A stretch of DNA of 64,000 nucleotides from Thermococcus aggregans (GTDB lineage: Archaea > Methanobacteriota_B > Thermococci > Thermococcales > Thermococcaceae), in assembly GCF_024022995.1 (NCBI RefSeq), contig NZ_CP099582.1, forward strand, positions 1 through 64,000. The letters are read 5' to 3'. How positions within the stretch are numbered: position 1 is the first letter of the stretch; each line of letters starts with the position of its first letter. Below are positions 51,867 through 62,340 of this stretch, in pieces. The translations under genes were made by a program, and so were the position numbers. Under the pieces are notes generated by a model that was given only the letters and a program-made list of their open reading frames with translations, had not been told where the DNA came from and searched no databases.

Positions 51867-53732
51867 TCACTCGAGCTTTGTAACCTTCTCAAGCTCTGGA
51901 ATGACGAATTCAAGGTTGAGCTCTTTGAGGGTCTCCTTCTTTGGAATACCTCTCTCGTCCCATCCTCTAAGCTTGTAGTACTCGCTGAGCAATGCATCGT
52001 ATTTCTCTTTATCAAGGTGCTGTCCCTTGTAGGGTCCGCTCTTGAGACCTTCCTTGAACCATCTCTCTGGTGGGTAGTCCATCCCTCTGCTCCAGTTGCC
52101 GTTGTATTCTCTTACCCAGTATGCTCTTATGAGGGCATAAACTCTGTCCGCAGCTTTGTATAGGTCGTCCCATGTGTACTTGACACCGGTAATAGCTTCA
52201 AGAAGCTTTGGATAGTAGTCCAGGCTGAGTCCTATTTCAACCCATGGGAGTCTACAGGCGGTAAGCATCTCGAAGAGGCCACCTCTAAGTCTCTGCAATT
52301 CAATGACTTTTGCGGCTTTCTCTGGGTCGTAGGTGATCTTGTACTCAACCTTTTGAGCCTTTTCGCCCTCAATTGGGGCCGTTCCAATTTCCCATGCGAT
52401 GACCCATGCTTCCTTGTGGTGGGCACCGATGGCACTTGTTCCATACGCAAGAGCCATTCCCGGGTAGATGTAACAGTTGTAACCGCTAACTTCCAAGCCT
52501 TTTACGTGCATTGCAAAGTCTTTAGCACCGAGTTTTTCACTCATAACTTTGACACCTTCGGCAGCAAGGTTTCCAAGTTCTCCCCTTCTGTAAGCTATGT
52601 CCAAGGCTAGCTGCTTAGCTTTCTTGAAGTCGCCAAATTCGGGAGCATCGTCGTCTTTTATGATACCTTTCTCTTTGGCTTCCATTACGTAAGATATCGA
52701 AACTCCCAGTGAGATTGTATCGAGACCCATTTCATCGGCAATTCTGTTAAGGACGGAGACCTCATTGAGCTTCCCAATTCCAAGGTTTGAGCCGAGTAAG
52801 GCGACGTTCTCATAGTCAAGTTCGCTCTCTTGGCCGTCTGCATCAAGGACAACGTTTCCACACGGCATGTTACAGTATGGACAGCCCCTTTGCTTGACTT
52901 TCATACCCTCCATTGTGTAACCGTCTATTGAGCGTGCAAACTCAAAGCTTCCATCGCTAAAGTTCCTCGTTGGCAGTGCAGAGTTTTCATTTGTCCATTC
53001 TACAGCGGCCATTGTTCCTTGTCTGTGCCAGAACGGATAGCCGGGTGAATTGAGAATTGCATCGTAGGCCTCTTGTGAAAGCTCCCTAAGTTTCTCCTTA
53101 TCCGCAACTGGAATTTCCTTGGTACCCTTAATAACCACTGCCTTGAGCTTCTTGCTACCCATTACTGCACCCATACCGGGTCTTCCTGCCGCTCTTCCTT
53201 CTTGGGAGATAACAACAGCATATTTAACGAGGTTCTCTCCACCAGGGCCTATGCTCAGAACTCCAACGTTCTTTCCGTGTATTTCCTTAAGCTCTTTCTC
53301 AGTTTCAAAAGTAGTCTTACCCCAGAGACCTTCGGCACTCAAAATACTTACGTTATCATCCTCAATGTAGAGGTAGACGGGTTTTTTGGCCTTACCTTCA
53401 ACAACAATAGCATCATAACCCGCTTTTCTTAAATGGACTGTGGCCATTGTTCCAAGGTTACCATCACCATAACCACCGGTTATTGGGCTCTTAGCAGCGA
53501 TAACCATTTTTCCACCGCTTGGTGTTGGGAGACCGTTAAATGGACCGCTTGCAAAAACTAGTTTGTTTTCTGGGCCAAGAGGATCAACGTTTTTGGCTTC
53601 ATTCCAAAGAATCCATGCAGCTAAACCTCTCCCACCAATAAAGTTCTTTGCAACTTCTTCAGGATATTCTTGTACCCAAACTTTGTTGTTCGTTAAATCA
53701 ACTCTAAGTATCCGTCCCCACCAACCTTTCAT
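51867..53732 (-). CDS. aor: Tungsten-containing aldehyde:ferredoxin oxidoreductase
   Basis: Oxidises aldehydes from peptide fermentation to acids, reducing ferredoxin; contains a bis-tungstopterin and one [4Fe-4S] cluster. N-terminal [40 protein letters not shown] and [20 protein letters not shown] form the pterin domain. Cluster Cys are in CPYCNMPCG and the distant Cys in LTACRLPW. 621 residues, the size of AOR proper. The moaD-like gene downstream supports cofactor supply. Confidence 0.95.
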   Translation of the reverse strand: MKGWWGRILRVDLTNNKVWVQEYPEEVAKNFIGGRGLAAWILWNEAKNVDPLGPENKLVFASGPFNGLPTPSGGKMVIAAKSPITGGYGDGNLGTMATVHLRKAGYDAIVVEGKAKKPVYLYIEDDNVSILSAEGLWGKTTFETEKELKEIHGKNVGVLSIGPGGENLVKYAVVISQEGRAAGRPGMGAVMGSKKLKAVVIKGTKEIPVADKEKLRELSQEAYDAILNSPGYPFWHRQGTMAAVEWTNENSALPTRNFSDGSFEFARSIDGYTMEGMKVKQRGCPYCNMPCGNVVLDADGQESELDYENVALLGSNLGIGKLNEVSVLNRIADEMGLDTISLGVSISYVMEAKEKGIIKDDDAPEFGDFKKAKQLALDIAYRRGELGNLAAEGVKVMSEKLGAKDFAMHVKGLEVSGYNCYIYPGMALAYGTSAIGAHHKEAWVIAWEIGTAPIEGEKAQKVEYKITYDPEKAAKVIELQRLRGGLFEMLTACRLPWVEIGLSLDYYPKLLEAITGVKYTWDDLYKAADRVYALIRAYWVREYNGNWSRGMDYPPERWFKEGLKSGPYKGQHLDKEKYDALLSEYYKLRGWDERGIPKKETLKELNLEFVIPELEKVTKLE

Positions 53733-53999
53733 AGAAGACCACCAAAGTTCATTAATGTCTGAATTTTAATAAAGATTTTGGGTTCATAAAATAATTTAAT
53801 TGGCATAATATAAGAAAACATCTTTGTTTAACAACTATCACCGAAATAAACTTTTTTATTTAGCAAAATTCTTCGAGGAATCTTTGAAAAGAGCCCAGCA
53901 GTATTGAAAATTTATCGTTCAAAATGCGTACAATATTGCCAGAAGTGTCAACCCTAAAGAGGTTTAAACTTTTAATATCTCCTGTGCTATTCTTACTTG
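53733..53999. promoter_or_regulatory. Divergent promoter region between aor and the radical SAM gene
   Basis: AT-rich, no gene. For the rightward gene GGTTTAAACTTTTAATATC at 53960-53978 is the likely TATA region; with a start about 25 bases downstream the transcript would begin at or next to ATG 54000, and no ribosome binding site is seen, so a leaderless message is likely. The aor promoter probably lies in the AT-rich run at 53770-53800. Confidence 0.45.
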
Positions 54000-55052
54000 A
54001 TGGCTATGTGGTTTAGAAGATTCGAAATTGAAGAGATTAGAAGGGCAAAAAAAGCTCTGCCACATTATTTCTCAATTCTGAGCGGGAAAGAAAAACCAAA
54101 CTTCTTCTATGCAAAGCAGGCAGAGGTGGATTTTGAAGAGGATGCAAGTCTTGAGAATTTGTGGGAAATACACGAAGAGGGCATGGAAAAGTTGAGAGAG
54201 AATGACCTAAAGGAGAGTCCCAAAAAGAGCCTCCTTGATCTAAAATCACTAATAGCTCACAAAATCCTTGAAAGCTGCGAGTTATGTGAGTTTAAATGCC
54301 ATGCAAACCGGTTTAAGGAAGCGGGATACTGCAGGGTTAAAGAAACTCTGGTTGCAAGCGACTTCCTTCACATAGGAGAAGAGCCAGAGCTTGTACCTTC
54401 TTACACAGTCTTCTTTTCAGGGTGCAACTTTCGCTGTGTTTTCTGCCAGAATTGGGACATAAGTCAATATCGGGTAGGTGTGAGGCACTCCCCTGAAGAA
54501 ATGGCAACCAAAATAGCGGTAGCGTATGCTGAAGGCGCCAAAAACGTCAATTTCGTTGGAGGTGAGCCCACTCCAAACCTTCCTTTTATTCTTGAAACTC
54601 TAAAATATGTCAAAGTCCCGATTCCAGTAGTGTGGAACTCGAACATGTATATGAGCGAGAAAAGCATGAAGCTTTTAGATGGAATTGTCGATATTTACCT
54701 CGGAGACTTCAAATGGGGCAACAATGAGGATGCGCTTAAGTACTCAAAATCTCCCAACTACTGGGAAACAGTTACCAGAAACTTCTTATTGGCTAAAAAG
54801 CACTATAAAGCCGAGTTTTTGATAAGACACCTTGTAATGCCTGGCCATTTAGACTGCTGCACGAGGCCGATTTTGAAATGGATAAGCGAAAACCTCGGCA
54901 AGGACGTGAGAGTTAACGTGATGTTTCAGTACCGGCCGGAGTATAGGGCTCATGAGTACCCCGAAATTGATAGAAGGCTTACGAACGATGAAATGCTCAA
55001 GGCAGCCCAGCTTGTGAAGGAGTTTGGATTAAAAAACGCGCTGGTGGGGTGA
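54000..55052 (+). CDS. PflX-like radical SAM protein
   Basis: About 350 residues. The radical SAM cluster motif CxxxCxxC is CNFRCVFC at residues 142-149. An N-terminal Cys cluster (CELCEFKCHANRFKEAGYCR) matches the PflX/COG1313-type radical SAM group related to pyruvate formate-lyase activases. NFVGGEPTPNLPFILETLKY and VVWNSNMYMSEKSMKLLDG continue the barrel. Target unknown; neighbouring aor makes a role with anaerobic oxidoreductases possible. ATG 54000 fits a leaderless transcript; ATG 54006 is an alternative. Confidence 0.85.
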   Translation: MAMWFRRFEIEEIRRAKKALPHYFSILSGKEKPNFFYAKQAEVDFEEDASLENLWEIHEEGMEKLRENDLKESPKKSLLDLKSLIAHKILESCELCEFKCHANRFKEAGYCRVKETLVASDFLHIGEEPELVPSYTVFFSGCNFRCVFCQNWDISQYRVGVRHSPEEMATKIAVAYAEGAKNVNFVGGEPTPNLPFILETLKYVKVPIPVVWNSNMYMSEKSMKLLDGIVDIYLGDFKWGNNEDALKYSKSPNYWETVTRNFLLAKKHYKAEFLIRHLVMPGHLDCCTRPILKWISENLGKDVRVNVMFQYRPEYRAHEYPEIDRRLTNDEMLKAAQLVKEFGLKNALVG

Positions 55053-55202
55053 ATGCAGGTAACTTCAGGAGTCTCTACAAAATTGGTCTTGATCCTGTTT
55101 TTGTTATTTTTCATACTATTCGGCTTAAAAACGCTCGTAGAAGAATATTTGGAAAGAAAAAGAGGCAATAAAAATGCCTATTCCCACAAGAGAAATTACT
55201 GA
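55053..55202 (+). CDS. Small single-span membrane protein
   Basis: 49 residues: short polar start, one transmembrane helix (LVLILFLLFFILFGLKTLVE) and a basic tail (EEYLERKRGNKNAYSHKRNY). The ATG directly follows the radical SAM stop (TGAATG) with GGTGGGGTGA as binding site, so it is translationally coupled. No family recognised. Confidence 0.55.
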   Translation: MQVTSGVSTKLVLILFLLFFILFGLKTLVEEYLERKRGNKNAYSHKRNY

Positions 55203-55225
55203 CAAAGCACTCATTGGTGGCATAA

Positions 55226-55342
55226 TTGAGCATAATATTCGCCTACATATTTATTCGCATTTTTACAACGTGGTACTCAAGGCATCTCGAGAAAAAAGAA
55301 GAGGAACTTAAAGAGAAAGAAAATATCGGAGAGCTTTACTAA
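55226..55342 (+). CDS. Second small single-span membrane protein
   Basis: 38 residues from TTG 55226 (GGTGGCATAA upstream): one hydrophobic helix (SIIFAYIFIRIFTTWYSRHL) and a charged tail (EKKEEELKEKENIGELY). It resembles the preceding small protein in layout, though not obviously in sequence. Its end overlaps the convergent gene by four bases. Real expression is uncertain. Confidence 0.4.
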   Translation: MSIIFAYIFIRIFTTWYSRHLEKKEEELKEKENIGELY

Positions 55343-55539
55343 CCACCTCCTCTGGATCTCATTAAAACGTTCATGAATTTCTCAACTTCCTCTTCAGTCC
55401 CTTCAATAACGACCTCCCATCTTGGTACCCCAAAATAGGCCTCCACTTCCCGGATTTTTATCTTTACCTGCGCCTTGGAAGTGTCCTTGATTCTAAGAAT
55501 CTCCTCCGGAGGAAGTGCTGTTATCAACTTTTTTCTCAT
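55339..55539 (-). CDS. Small conserved-looking hypothetical protein
   Basis: 66 residues: MRKKLITALPPEEILRIKDT, then strands and a helix (AQVKIKIREVEAYFGVPRWE, EGTEEEVEKFMNVLMRS). The beta-alpha layout suggests a small RNA- or protein-binding domain. No motif or family recognised. Convergent with the small membrane proteins and divergent from pyruvate kinase. No strong binding site seen. Confidence 0.55.
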   Translation of the reverse strand: MRKKLITALPPEEILRIKDTSKAQVKIKIREVEAYFGVPRWEVVIEGTEEEVEKFMNVLMRSRGGG

Positions 55540-55629
55540 GAAAGAGGTAAAGAAAGCTATTTTAAAATATCTTTCGGATTCCAGAAAACTTAATTAATAA
55601 TCGGGATAAAGATAGAAGAGGTGAGAGAA

Positions 55630-57057
55630 ATGGAACTTCCCGCTCACAAAACAAAAATAATCGCCACAATTGGACCCGCTTCAAGGGATAAGGATACCAT
55701 AGAAAAAATGATAAAAGCCGGAATGAGCGTTGCGAGGATAAACTTTTCCCACGGAACCCTTGAAGAGCATGCAAAGACTATTGAATTGGTGAGAAAAACT
55801 GCCGAGAAGTTGGAAAAGAGGGTTGCGATTCTGGGTGATCTGCCGGGAGTAAAGATGAGAGTTGGAAAGATAAAAGGAGATTCTGTAAAACTACAAAAGG
55901 GGAGTAAAGTCGTACTTACTACGAGAGACGTTGAAGGAGATGAAACAACTCTTCCCGTCGAGTTTGAAGACTTCCCCAAGCTGGTGTCAAAAGGAGATGT
56001 GATATACCTAAGCGATGGTTACATAATGTTAAGGGTTGAAGAAGTTAGAGGAAAGGATGTCGAATGTGTTGTAGTGCATGGTGGTACGCTGTTCTCGCAC
56101 AAAGGAATAAACATTCCAAAGGCTAATCTTCCAATTGAAGCGATAACTCCAAGGGACTTTGAGATAATAGAATTTGCAATTGAAAATGGAATAGACGCAA
56201 TAGGATTGTCGTTTGTGGGTTCGGTATATGATGTGCTTAAAGTAAAGAGTTTCATTGAAAAGAAAAACGGAGACCTCTTTGTGATCGCAAAAATAGAGCG
56301 CCCAGATGCAGTGAGAAACTTTGATGAAATTCTAAACGTCGCTGATGGAATAATGATAGCGAGGGGAGACTTGGGAGTGGAGATGCCAATTGAGAAGCTC
56401 CCAATAATGCAGAAACAACTTATAAAAAAGGCTAACTTGGCTGCGAAGCCAGTTATTACTGCAACTCAAATGCTCGTCTCGATGACTACCGAAAGAATAC
56501 CAAAGAGAGCAGAAGTAACGGATGTAGCAAACGCAATATTGGACGGCACGGATGCCGTGATGCTGTCCGAAGAGACTGCCATAGGAAAATATCCCGTGGA
56601 AACGGTGGAAATGATGGCAAGGATAGCCAGGACAACTGAGGAATATAGGGAATCAATGGGATACTCCAGATTGCGCGCTTGGCTCGACTCATTGCCAAAA
56701 AGAAGCACGATAAAAGAGGCAATAACCCGGAGCGTTATAGATTCTCTCTGTGCTATAGACATAAAATACATCCTAACCCCGACAAGAACCGGGTTAACCC
56801 CGAGGCTCATATCACGTTTCAAACCAAAACAATGGATCTTGGCTTTCTCAAGTAACGAGAAGGTCTGCAACAACTTAGCATTTTCCTACGGAGTTTATTC
56901 GTTCTGCATGGAAGAGAACTTTGATGAGAAAGACATAATAATGCTGATAAAAGGATTGGGACTAGCCAAAGAAGATGACACAGTCCTCTTAACAGAAGGA
57001 AAGCCAATAGGAAAGACAACAGGAACAAATACACTGCGTATTTTCCAGATTCCTTAG
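55630..57057 (+). CDS. pyk: Pyruvate kinase
   Basis: Converts phosphoenolpyruvate and ADP to pyruvate and ATP in the modified Embden-Meyerhof pathway. HKTKIIATIGPASRDKDTIE and AGMSVARINFSHGT at the N-terminus, the active-site lysine/glutamate block IAKIERPDAVRNFDEIL, IARGDLGVEMPIEKLP, TATQMLVSM and DGTDAVMLSEETAIGKYP. 475 residues from ATG 55630, with GAGGTGAGAG before it. The C-terminal regulatory domain is complete. It overlaps the convergent cinA-like gene by four bases. Confidence 0.97.
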   Translation: MELPAHKTKIIATIGPASRDKDTIEKMIKAGMSVARINFSHGTLEEHAKTIELVRKTAEKLEKRVAILGDLPGVKMRVGKIKGDSVKLQKGSKVVLTTRDVEGDETTLPVEFEDFPKLVSKGDVIYLSDGYIMLRVEEVRGKDVECVVVHGGTLFSHKGINIPKANLPIEAITPRDFEIIEFAIENGIDAIGLSFVGSVYDVLKVKSFIEKKNGDLFVIAKIERPDAVRNFDEILNVADGIMIARGDLGVEMPIEKLPIMQKQLIKKANLAAKPVITATQMLVSMTTERIPKRAEVTDVANAILDGTDAVMLSEETAIGKYPVETVEMMARIARTTEEYRESMGYSRLRAWLDSLPKRSTIKEAITRSVIDSLCAIDIKYILTPTRTGLTPRLISRFKPKQWILAFSSNEKVCNNLAFSYGVYSFCMEENFDEKDIIMLIKGLGLAKEDDTVLLTEGKPIGKTTGTNTLRIFQIP

Positions 57058-57809
57058 ACTTCTTCGAATTTTATCCCTTTTTCTTCCATAAATTTCCTAG
57101 CCCTTTCAATTTCCTCCTCAGATTCTCCAAAGAGAATTATCCCAATATATTTTCCAAATCCTTTCGGTGAGGAATGAATCTTTATGTTGAACTTCTTCAA
57201 CGCCTCATTTAAGATAGGAGCAAGCTTTGACTCGTCTGTTATCTCTGCGAGAAGCTTTTTCTGGAGGAAAGTTCTTTTTCCAAGTCTAGGAAGAACTTCG
57301 TTTTCAAGCATTGCCTTCATTTCCCTTGGCATCCCAGGGAGAACAAAGATTTTTGTATGCTCATGGATCAAAAAGGCGCCCGGAGCTGCTCCAACGGAGT
57401 TGTTTAGCATCTCAGCCCCCGTTGGGAGGTATGCCATCTTCTTTCGCGCCTCATTAAGTTTTGGATCATCTATAAGGCCTTTCTTGTAAAGTTCTATGTA
57501 AAATTCCTCAATTCTCTTGAGGGCATCTTCCCTTAATTCCAACTCAAGGTTGAGAGCCTTGGCAACTCCGAGCATTGTAACGTCGTCGTGAGTTGGCCCA
57601 AGTCCACCGGCTATTATCAAAACCTCTGGCTTTCTGGAAAGGGATTCCCTAATTACGCTTTTTATATCCTCAACGTCATCTCCAACGGTAGTTATTCGCT
57701 TCACCCAATAGCCTCTTTCCGTGAGTTTTTGGGCTATAAAAGCAGAGTTGCTGTCAACTGTATTACCCGTTAAGAGTTCGTCACCTACTGTAATGATTTC
57801 CGCGAACAT
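57054..57809 (-). CDS. CinA-family protein (molybdopterin-binding domain)
   Basis: 251-residue protein with the CinA N-terminal MoCF-like domain: FAEIITVGDELLTGNTVDSN, VGDDVEDIKSVIRESLSRKP and EVLIIAGGLGPTHDDVTMLG. The C-terminal extension is the COG1058-type domain (KLLAEITDESKLAPILNEAL), not the NMN deamidase domain. Archaeal members have been linked to nucleotide pyrophosphatase activity; the exact role is open. ATG 57809 with GGTGGTGG upstream gives the canonical start. Confidence 0.85.
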   Translation of the reverse strand: MFAEIITVGDELLTGNTVDSNSAFIAQKLTERGYWVKRITTVGDDVEDIKSVIRESLSRKPEVLIIAGGLGPTHDDVTMLGVAKALNLELELREDALKRIEEFYIELYKKGLIDDPKLNEARKKMAYLPTGAEMLNNSVGAAPGAFLIHEHTKIFVLPGMPREMKAMLENEVLPRLGKRTFLQKKLLAEITDESKLAPILNEALKKFNIKIHSSPKGFGKYIGIILFGESEEEIERARKFMEEKGIKFEEV

Positions 57810-57917
57810 ATCCACCACCATTAACAATTGAGCTCTTTGAAATTTAATCTTTCCCTTGTCTAAGCCACCAAGCGTCATAGAAACCCTTTAAAAGCCTACT
57901 CTCGAATCCCATCCACG

Positions 57918-58658
57918 ATGATAGAGGTAGTAAAAAACGACTTCGTTAAGTCCTACCGTCTACAGCAGAGCCTCGAAGCCCTTGAGCGAGTTAGAGGAGA
58001 GATTAGCGAAAAAGCCTACGAAAGGTTAAAAGCTCTGCTTCATTACAGACTCTACGGAAAGGAATTTGATAGAAGCAGGATCAAAGAAAAAATAGCTTTA
58101 GCCTTTTCAATGGGGAGCGACAGTACTGCAACACTTTTAATCCTACGCTGGGCCGGTTTTGATGTTGTCCCGGTTATGGTAAAGCTCCCACAAATGGAGG
58201 ACGTAGTATTGCTAAGAGCTCAGAGCTACGGGGCGGTTTTTGTTGAAGTTCCCAAATATATGGAAGTCATAAACTCCCAAATACAAAAGAGAGCTCCCAT
58301 ATGCGGTAAGTGCCACTCAATGATAATGGAAGCCGTCAAAAACTACGCAAGAAAAAATGGAATAAAAATAGTGGCCTCGGGGGATCTGCTTAGCTTTGGG
58401 AGTATTTCAATCTACAAGGAAGAGGACTTGATAAAGCTAAACTTTCCTGCGTTTTTAGCTCTGGACAAGAGGGAAGCAATAAAAATACTTGACAGGAAAT
58501 ACACACTAGGGTTTGGTTGCTCCTTGTGGAAAAGCGCCACTAAAACAGCACCAATCTTAAAGCGCTTTGGCATCCAGAGGGTGTTGAGAGAGCTCAGGGC
58601 GGGAGCAATAGACAAGGAAATAGCAAAAGCCCTCATCAAAGATATCCTAAAAAGTTAA
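57918..58658 (+). CDS. PP-loop superfamily ATP pyrophosphatase
   Basis: 246 residues. The PP-loop SMGSDST occurs at about residues 63-69 after a helical N-terminus, within KEKIALAFSMGSDSTATLLI. A CxxC pair (CGKCHSMIMEAVKNYARKNG) and a third Cys in GFGCSLW could hold a metal or take part in sulfur transfer, as in tRNA-thiolating PP-loop enzymes. SGDLLSFGSISIY is the second ATP-contact block. Substrate unknown. Transcribed with the MFS gene 28 bases downstream. Confidence 0.75.
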   Translation: MIEVVKNDFVKSYRLQQSLEALERVRGEISEKAYERLKALLHYRLYGKEFDRSRIKEKIALAFSMGSDSTATLLILRWAGFDVVPVMVKLPQMEDVVLLRAQSYGAVFVEVPKYMEVINSQIQKRAPICGKCHSMIMEAVKNYARKNGIKIVASGDLLSFGSISIYKEEDLIKLNFPAFLALDKREAIKILDRKYTLGFGCSLWKSATKTAPILKRFGIQRVLRELRAGAIDKEIAKALIKDILKS

Positions 58659-58686
58659 GATTCTATAGGGGGAAGGAGGTGAGGAC

Positions 58687-59940
58687 GTGAAGCGAGAGCG
58701 CTCTCTACTTCAAGTCATTAGAGAGCGAACTGCAAAAACATCCATGAGGAAAAAAAGAAGGAAGAACATTATCCTCTTAGCAATTTCAATGTTTTTGGCT
58801 AACATAAGCTGGGGAATAGCTTTTCCATACCTTGGAGTGTACATGAAGCTTCTTGGAGGGTCGCTTTTTCTTGTGGGCCTTCTCAATGTTGCTTTCAATT
58901 TAACATCAAGCATAGCTCAATATCCCTTTGGGTATCTCTCAGATAAAACCGGAAGGAGAAAGCCGTTTATCGCTTTCGGAATATTTTCTTCAGGTTTTAT
59001 GTACTTCCTTGTGATATTTGCCACAACCCCCTCCATGCTCCTTGGAATAAGAATTCTTCAAGGAATTCTAAGTTCCTCATTTTCTCCTGCTCATACCGCA
59101 TTTATTGCAGAGCTTTCAGTTATGGAGAGAATCGGGTCAAGTTACGGGTTCTTCAACTTCGTTGAAAACACCGGCTATATGCTGGGCAACTTCTTGGGAA
59201 GTGGAATAGTCAAAACTCTCGGCATCAAAAGTGCTTTTGTGATATCTTCCTTAATTTCTATAGTTTCAGCTGGAATTGCATTGCTTATTGAGGAAACTCC
59301 CCACCCAGCTCCACGCGCCGAAAAACCGATAATCACTCAAGAAGGCAGAGAGAGTGAAAGAACAATTCTTGAGAGAAGCGCATTCAAGAGCCTTTTAAGA
59401 GGGAAGCTCGGAATCTTCTACTTATCTGTTTTGCTTGCGATGATAGCCTCGGGCCAAGTTTACTCAGTGCTTTCGGTATACTTTGAAGAGAAATTTGGAA
59501 ACCAGTGGGTTGGAATACTATTCGGTGTCGATTCTATGGCGGCTGCTCTAAGCGCACCATTTATAGGCAAAGCCATTGATAAAAAAGGCGCAAAAACAAT
59601 CTTTCTTTTGTCTCTCATAGGCTACATGATAGTGTTCTACGGTTACGGAGCAATTACAAGCATTTACCTAATGATTGCCATATCCATTCTTTCGGGAATA
59701 AAATGGTCGGCATTTATTAGTGCGTCATCTTCTTATGTGGCACTTAATGTAGAGGACAGAATGAAAGCGCAGGCTATGGGGATATTAAACACAATGATGA
59801 GCATTGGATGGGTTGTTGGACCTTTAATAGGAGGTTATCTTAGCGAAATGAGTTTTAAAATTAACTTCCTTTCCTCACTAATACCACTTGGTCTGGCAGT
59901 TGCTTTAACTCTCCATTCCAAAATCTTAAAAGATGTGTAG
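58687..59940 (+). CDS. MFS transporter
   Basis: Twelve-helix major facilitator with the MFS motif A between TM2 and TM3 ([20 protein letters not shown]) and a repeat in the second half ([20 protein letters not shown]). A basic N-terminal tail of about 27 residues precedes TM1 when the GTG at 58687 (GGAGGTGAGGAC upstream) is used; ATG 58744 would remove it. About 417 residues. Drug or metabolite export is likely but the substrate is unknown. Overlaps the next open frame near its end. Confidence 0.88.
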   Translation: MKRERSLLQVIRERTAKTSMRKKRRKNIILLAISMFLANISWGIAFPYLGVYMKLLGGSLFLVGLLNVAFNLTSSIAQYPFGYLSDKTGRRKPFIAFGIFSSGFMYFLVIFATTPSMLLGIRILQGILSSSFSPAHTAFIAELSVMERIGSSYGFFNFVENTGYMLGNFLGSGIVKTLGIKSAFVISSLISIVSAGIALLIEETPHPAPRAEKPIITQEGRESERTILERSAFKSLLRGKLGIFYLSVLLAMIASGQVYSVLSVYFEEKFGNQWVGILFGVDSMAAALSAPFIGKAIDKKGAKTIFLLSLIGYMIVFYGYGAITSIYLMIAISILSGIKWSAFISASSSYVALNVEDRMKAQAMGILNTMMSIGWVVGPLIGGYLSEMSFKINFLSSLIPLGLAVALTLHSKILKDV

Positions 59941-59953
59941 AGAAAGCATTCAC

Positions 59954-60955
59954 ATGCTCTACGTTGAAATACTCGGAAACCTCCCGGAAATGGCCCAAGG
60001 AGAAGTCAGGGCACTATTGGAGATGGCTAGTCCAGAGTTTAAAATCATTGAGCGAGACTACCTCTTCCTTGCAGTCAAAGGCGACGAACGTGCTTTTCCA
60101 TTTCTTAATAGGCTCGGCTTAGCACATGAATACGGCAGGCTTTTGTTTTCCGCTGAAAGCTTGGAGGAGCTTTACTCAAAAGCAGAAAATACTGAATGGG
60201 AGAAGTACATTCAAGGAACATTCAAAGTCGACAGGGAAACCATGGCAAACTGCTCTCATAGGGTAGAGGATGTTGAAAGAAAGCTGGGAGCGTTAATATC
60301 AAAAAGAGGGTTCAAAGTAAACTTAAGCTCTCCCGATACACTGATTAGAGTTTACTGTGGAAAAAAGCTCTGGGTCGGGGTTAGGGAAAGATTTTTCAAG
60401 GCAAAGCCTTTCAACGAGCGAAAAGCGGATCAAAGACCATTTTACAAGCCCATAGCATTGCCTCCTAGAGTTGCGAGGGCGATGGTAAATTTATCTAGGG
60501 CAAGAAGAGAGATACTCGACCCCTTTATGGGCACCGGTGGGATACTCATTGAAGCGGGCCTCATGGGATTAAGGGCCTATGGGGTGGATTTAAGGAAAGA
60601 CATGGTCGAAGGGGCTAAACGGAATTTAGAGTACTATGGAGTTAAGGACTACGTTTTAAAGCAAGGAGACGCGACAAAACTTAAAGAACTCTTTCCAAAT
60701 AAGACCTTTGAAGCAGTTGCGACGGATCCACCCTATGGAAGTTCTGCAACCTTAGGCGGGAGGAAAAGAGAAGAGCTGTATGAAAAAGCCCTATCAAGCA
60801 TTTATGAAGTGCTTGATGGTTATTTAAGCATAGCCTTTCCAGCTCAGTTCAATGCAGAGAAGGTAGCAGAGAGGATTGGCTTCGAAGTCCTAGAAAAATA
60901 CTATCAGAGAGTTCACTCCTCGCTGGACAGGTACTTCTATGTTATGCGCACCTGA
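59954..60955 (+). CDS. tRNA (guanine10-N2)-methyltransferase TrmG10
   Basis: THUMP-domain methyltransferase of about 333 residues that forms m2G/m2,2G at position 10 of archaeal tRNA. N-terminal ferredoxin-like plus THUMP region (about 1-150), then the Rossmann fold with SAM motif [20 protein letters not shown] and catalytic [23 protein letters not shown] 59954 starts at the usual MLYVEILGN; an upstream ATG overlaps the MFS gene. Independent of the thiamine genes that follow. Confidence 0.92.
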   Translation: MLYVEILGNLPEMAQGEVRALLEMASPEFKIIERDYLFLAVKGDERAFPFLNRLGLAHEYGRLLFSAESLEELYSKAENTEWEKYIQGTFKVDRETMANCSHRVEDVERKLGALISKRGFKVNLSSPDTLIRVYCGKKLWVGVRERFFKAKPFNERKADQRPFYKPIALPPRVARAMVNLSRARREILDPFMGTGGILIEAGLMGLRAYGVDLRKDMVEGAKRNLEYYGVKDYVLKQGDATKLKELFPNKTFEAVATDPPYGSSATLGGRKREELYEKALSSIYEVLDGYLSIAFPAQFNAEKVAERIGFEVLEKYYQRVHSSLDRYFYVMRT

Positions 60956-61057
60956 AAGCTTTCTCACGCTTTTTATTTTTTCTTGTATAACCAAGTTTTA
61001 AATTTTGACAAAAAAGTTATAAAATTCTATGGGAATGCAGAATACAGAGGTGAGAAG
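60956..61057 (+). promoter_or_regulatory. Promoter of the thiamine salvage operon
   Basis: AAAGTTATAAAATTC at 61013-61027 is a TATA box; GAGGTGAGAAG precedes ATG 61058. A second AT-rich element AAGTTTTAAATTTTG lies at 60993-61007. No TPP riboswitch motif (CUGAGA and ACYUGA blocks) is visible, so control is probably by a protein. Confidence 0.5.
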
Positions 61058-62335
61058 ATGGAGGGATACGAGATAACGCCTGTGGAAAAGAGCAAAAGAA
61101 CTTTTACATTCCTAACACTCTTTGCAATATGGTTTGGAGCTGGAATAAGCATCGCAGAGTTCTGGGCTGGAGCACTGCTAACTCCAGCTCTCTCATTGGG
61201 CATGGCCATTTTTATAATAATCATCGGGCATATCTTGGGAAACGCGGTAATGGGCTTAATAGCCCTCGAAGGTGAGGAAACTGGACTGCCAACCATGGTG
61301 CTCTCAAGAGCCCCACTAGGAATTAAGGGTTCAATCTTGCCTTCAATCCTAAACTACCTCCAGCTCATAGGCTGGACAGCCATTATGCTCATAGTAGGTG
61401 CGAACGCAATGAACGGAGTATCAAAAGCCTTTGGATTTGAAAGCTATGCTCTTTGGGTAATCCTCTTGGGCTTTATCGTTACAGGGTGGACGTATATAGG
61501 GCCAAAGAACTGGGAAAAAGTTGAGAAAACAGCGGCTCTGCTCTTACTTGCACTAAGCCTGTGGCTTACTTATGTTACGCTTAAAAGATTCCCCTTGAGT
61601 GAGCTACTCTCCAAGCCCGGAACAGGAGAAATAGGCGTTATGCTAGCGTTGGATTTAGTAATAGCAATGCCCCTCTCATGGGCACCTCTGATAGCAGATT
61701 ATTCAAGGTTTGCCAAGGACAAAAGTTCAGCATTATGGGGGACTTATCTGGGCTATTTCATATCCTCAAGTCTGTTCTACTTCGTTGGAGCACTAACAAA
61801 TATGGCGATTGGAAAAGGAGACCCCATTGAAATCATAGCTGCTTACGGCGTAGGAATTCCTGCAATGCTGATAATAATCTTCTCCACAGTAACCACAACC
61901 TTCCTTGACGTATACTCAGCGGCAATAACTTACAAGAACATCTCGCCAGGAGCAGACGCAAAGAAGCAAGTGCTTTTAGTTGGCTTCCTTGGGACTCTAT
62001 TAGCTTTAGTATTCCCAATGGAGCAGTATGAAAGCTTTCTGCTGCTCATAGGAGGAGCCTTCGTGTCCTTAGCAGCAATAATGATAACCGACTACTTCCT
62101 TGTAAGAAAAACCTACGTCCCAGAGGAGCTGCTTGATGAAAACGGCCCATTTGCCGGATATAATCTAAAAGCAATAGCGATCTGGGGAATAGGCTTTGCA
62201 TTCTATATGGGCCTAGCCATAGAGGGGCTTTTTGGAATCCATATTCCAATGTTAAGCGAGCTTGGCTTTAAACTTGGCTCTAGTATTCCAACGTTCATAC
62301 TTGTAAGCCTTCTCTACTACCTTTTCGGGAGGTAA
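61058..62335 (+). CDS. cytX: NCS1-family permease, probable hydroxymethylpyrimidine transporter CytX
   Basis: Twelve-helix nucleobase:cation symporter-1 protein (425 residues): FLTLFAIWFGAGISIAEFWA, GLPTMVLSRAPLGIKGSILP, NYLQLIGWTAIMLIVGANAM and MPLSWAPLIADYSRFAKDKS. It starts an operon with tenA, thiM and thiE, so import of a thiamine precursor such as HMP or its amino form is the best assignment (CytX). ATG 61058 is used; an ATG at 60983 would include the promoter. Confidence 0.85.
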   Translation: MEGYEITPVEKSKRTFTFLTLFAIWFGAGISIAEFWAGALLTPALSLGMAIFIIIIGHILGNAVMGLIALEGEETGLPTMVLSRAPLGIKGSILPSILNYLQLIGWTAIMLIVGANAMNGVSKAFGFESYALWVILLGFIVTGWTYIGPKNWEKVEKTAALLLLALSLWLTYVTLKRFPLSELLSKPGTGEIGVMLALDLVIAMPLSWAPLIADYSRFAKDKSSALWGTYLGYFISSSLFYFVGALTNMAIGKGDPIEIIAAYGVGIPAMLIIIFSTVTTTFLDVYSAAITYKNISPGADAKKQVLLVGFLGTLLALVFPMEQYESFLLLIGGAFVSLAAIMITDYFLVRKTYVPEELLDENGPFAGYNLKAIAIWGIGFAFYMGLAIEGLFGIHIPMLSELGFKLGSSIPTFILVSLLYYLFGR

Positions 62336-62340
62336 AGAAA

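Noticed and set aside
60956-61057. TPP riboswitch before cytX
   Set aside because: The leader is too short and lacks the conserved thi-box blocks.
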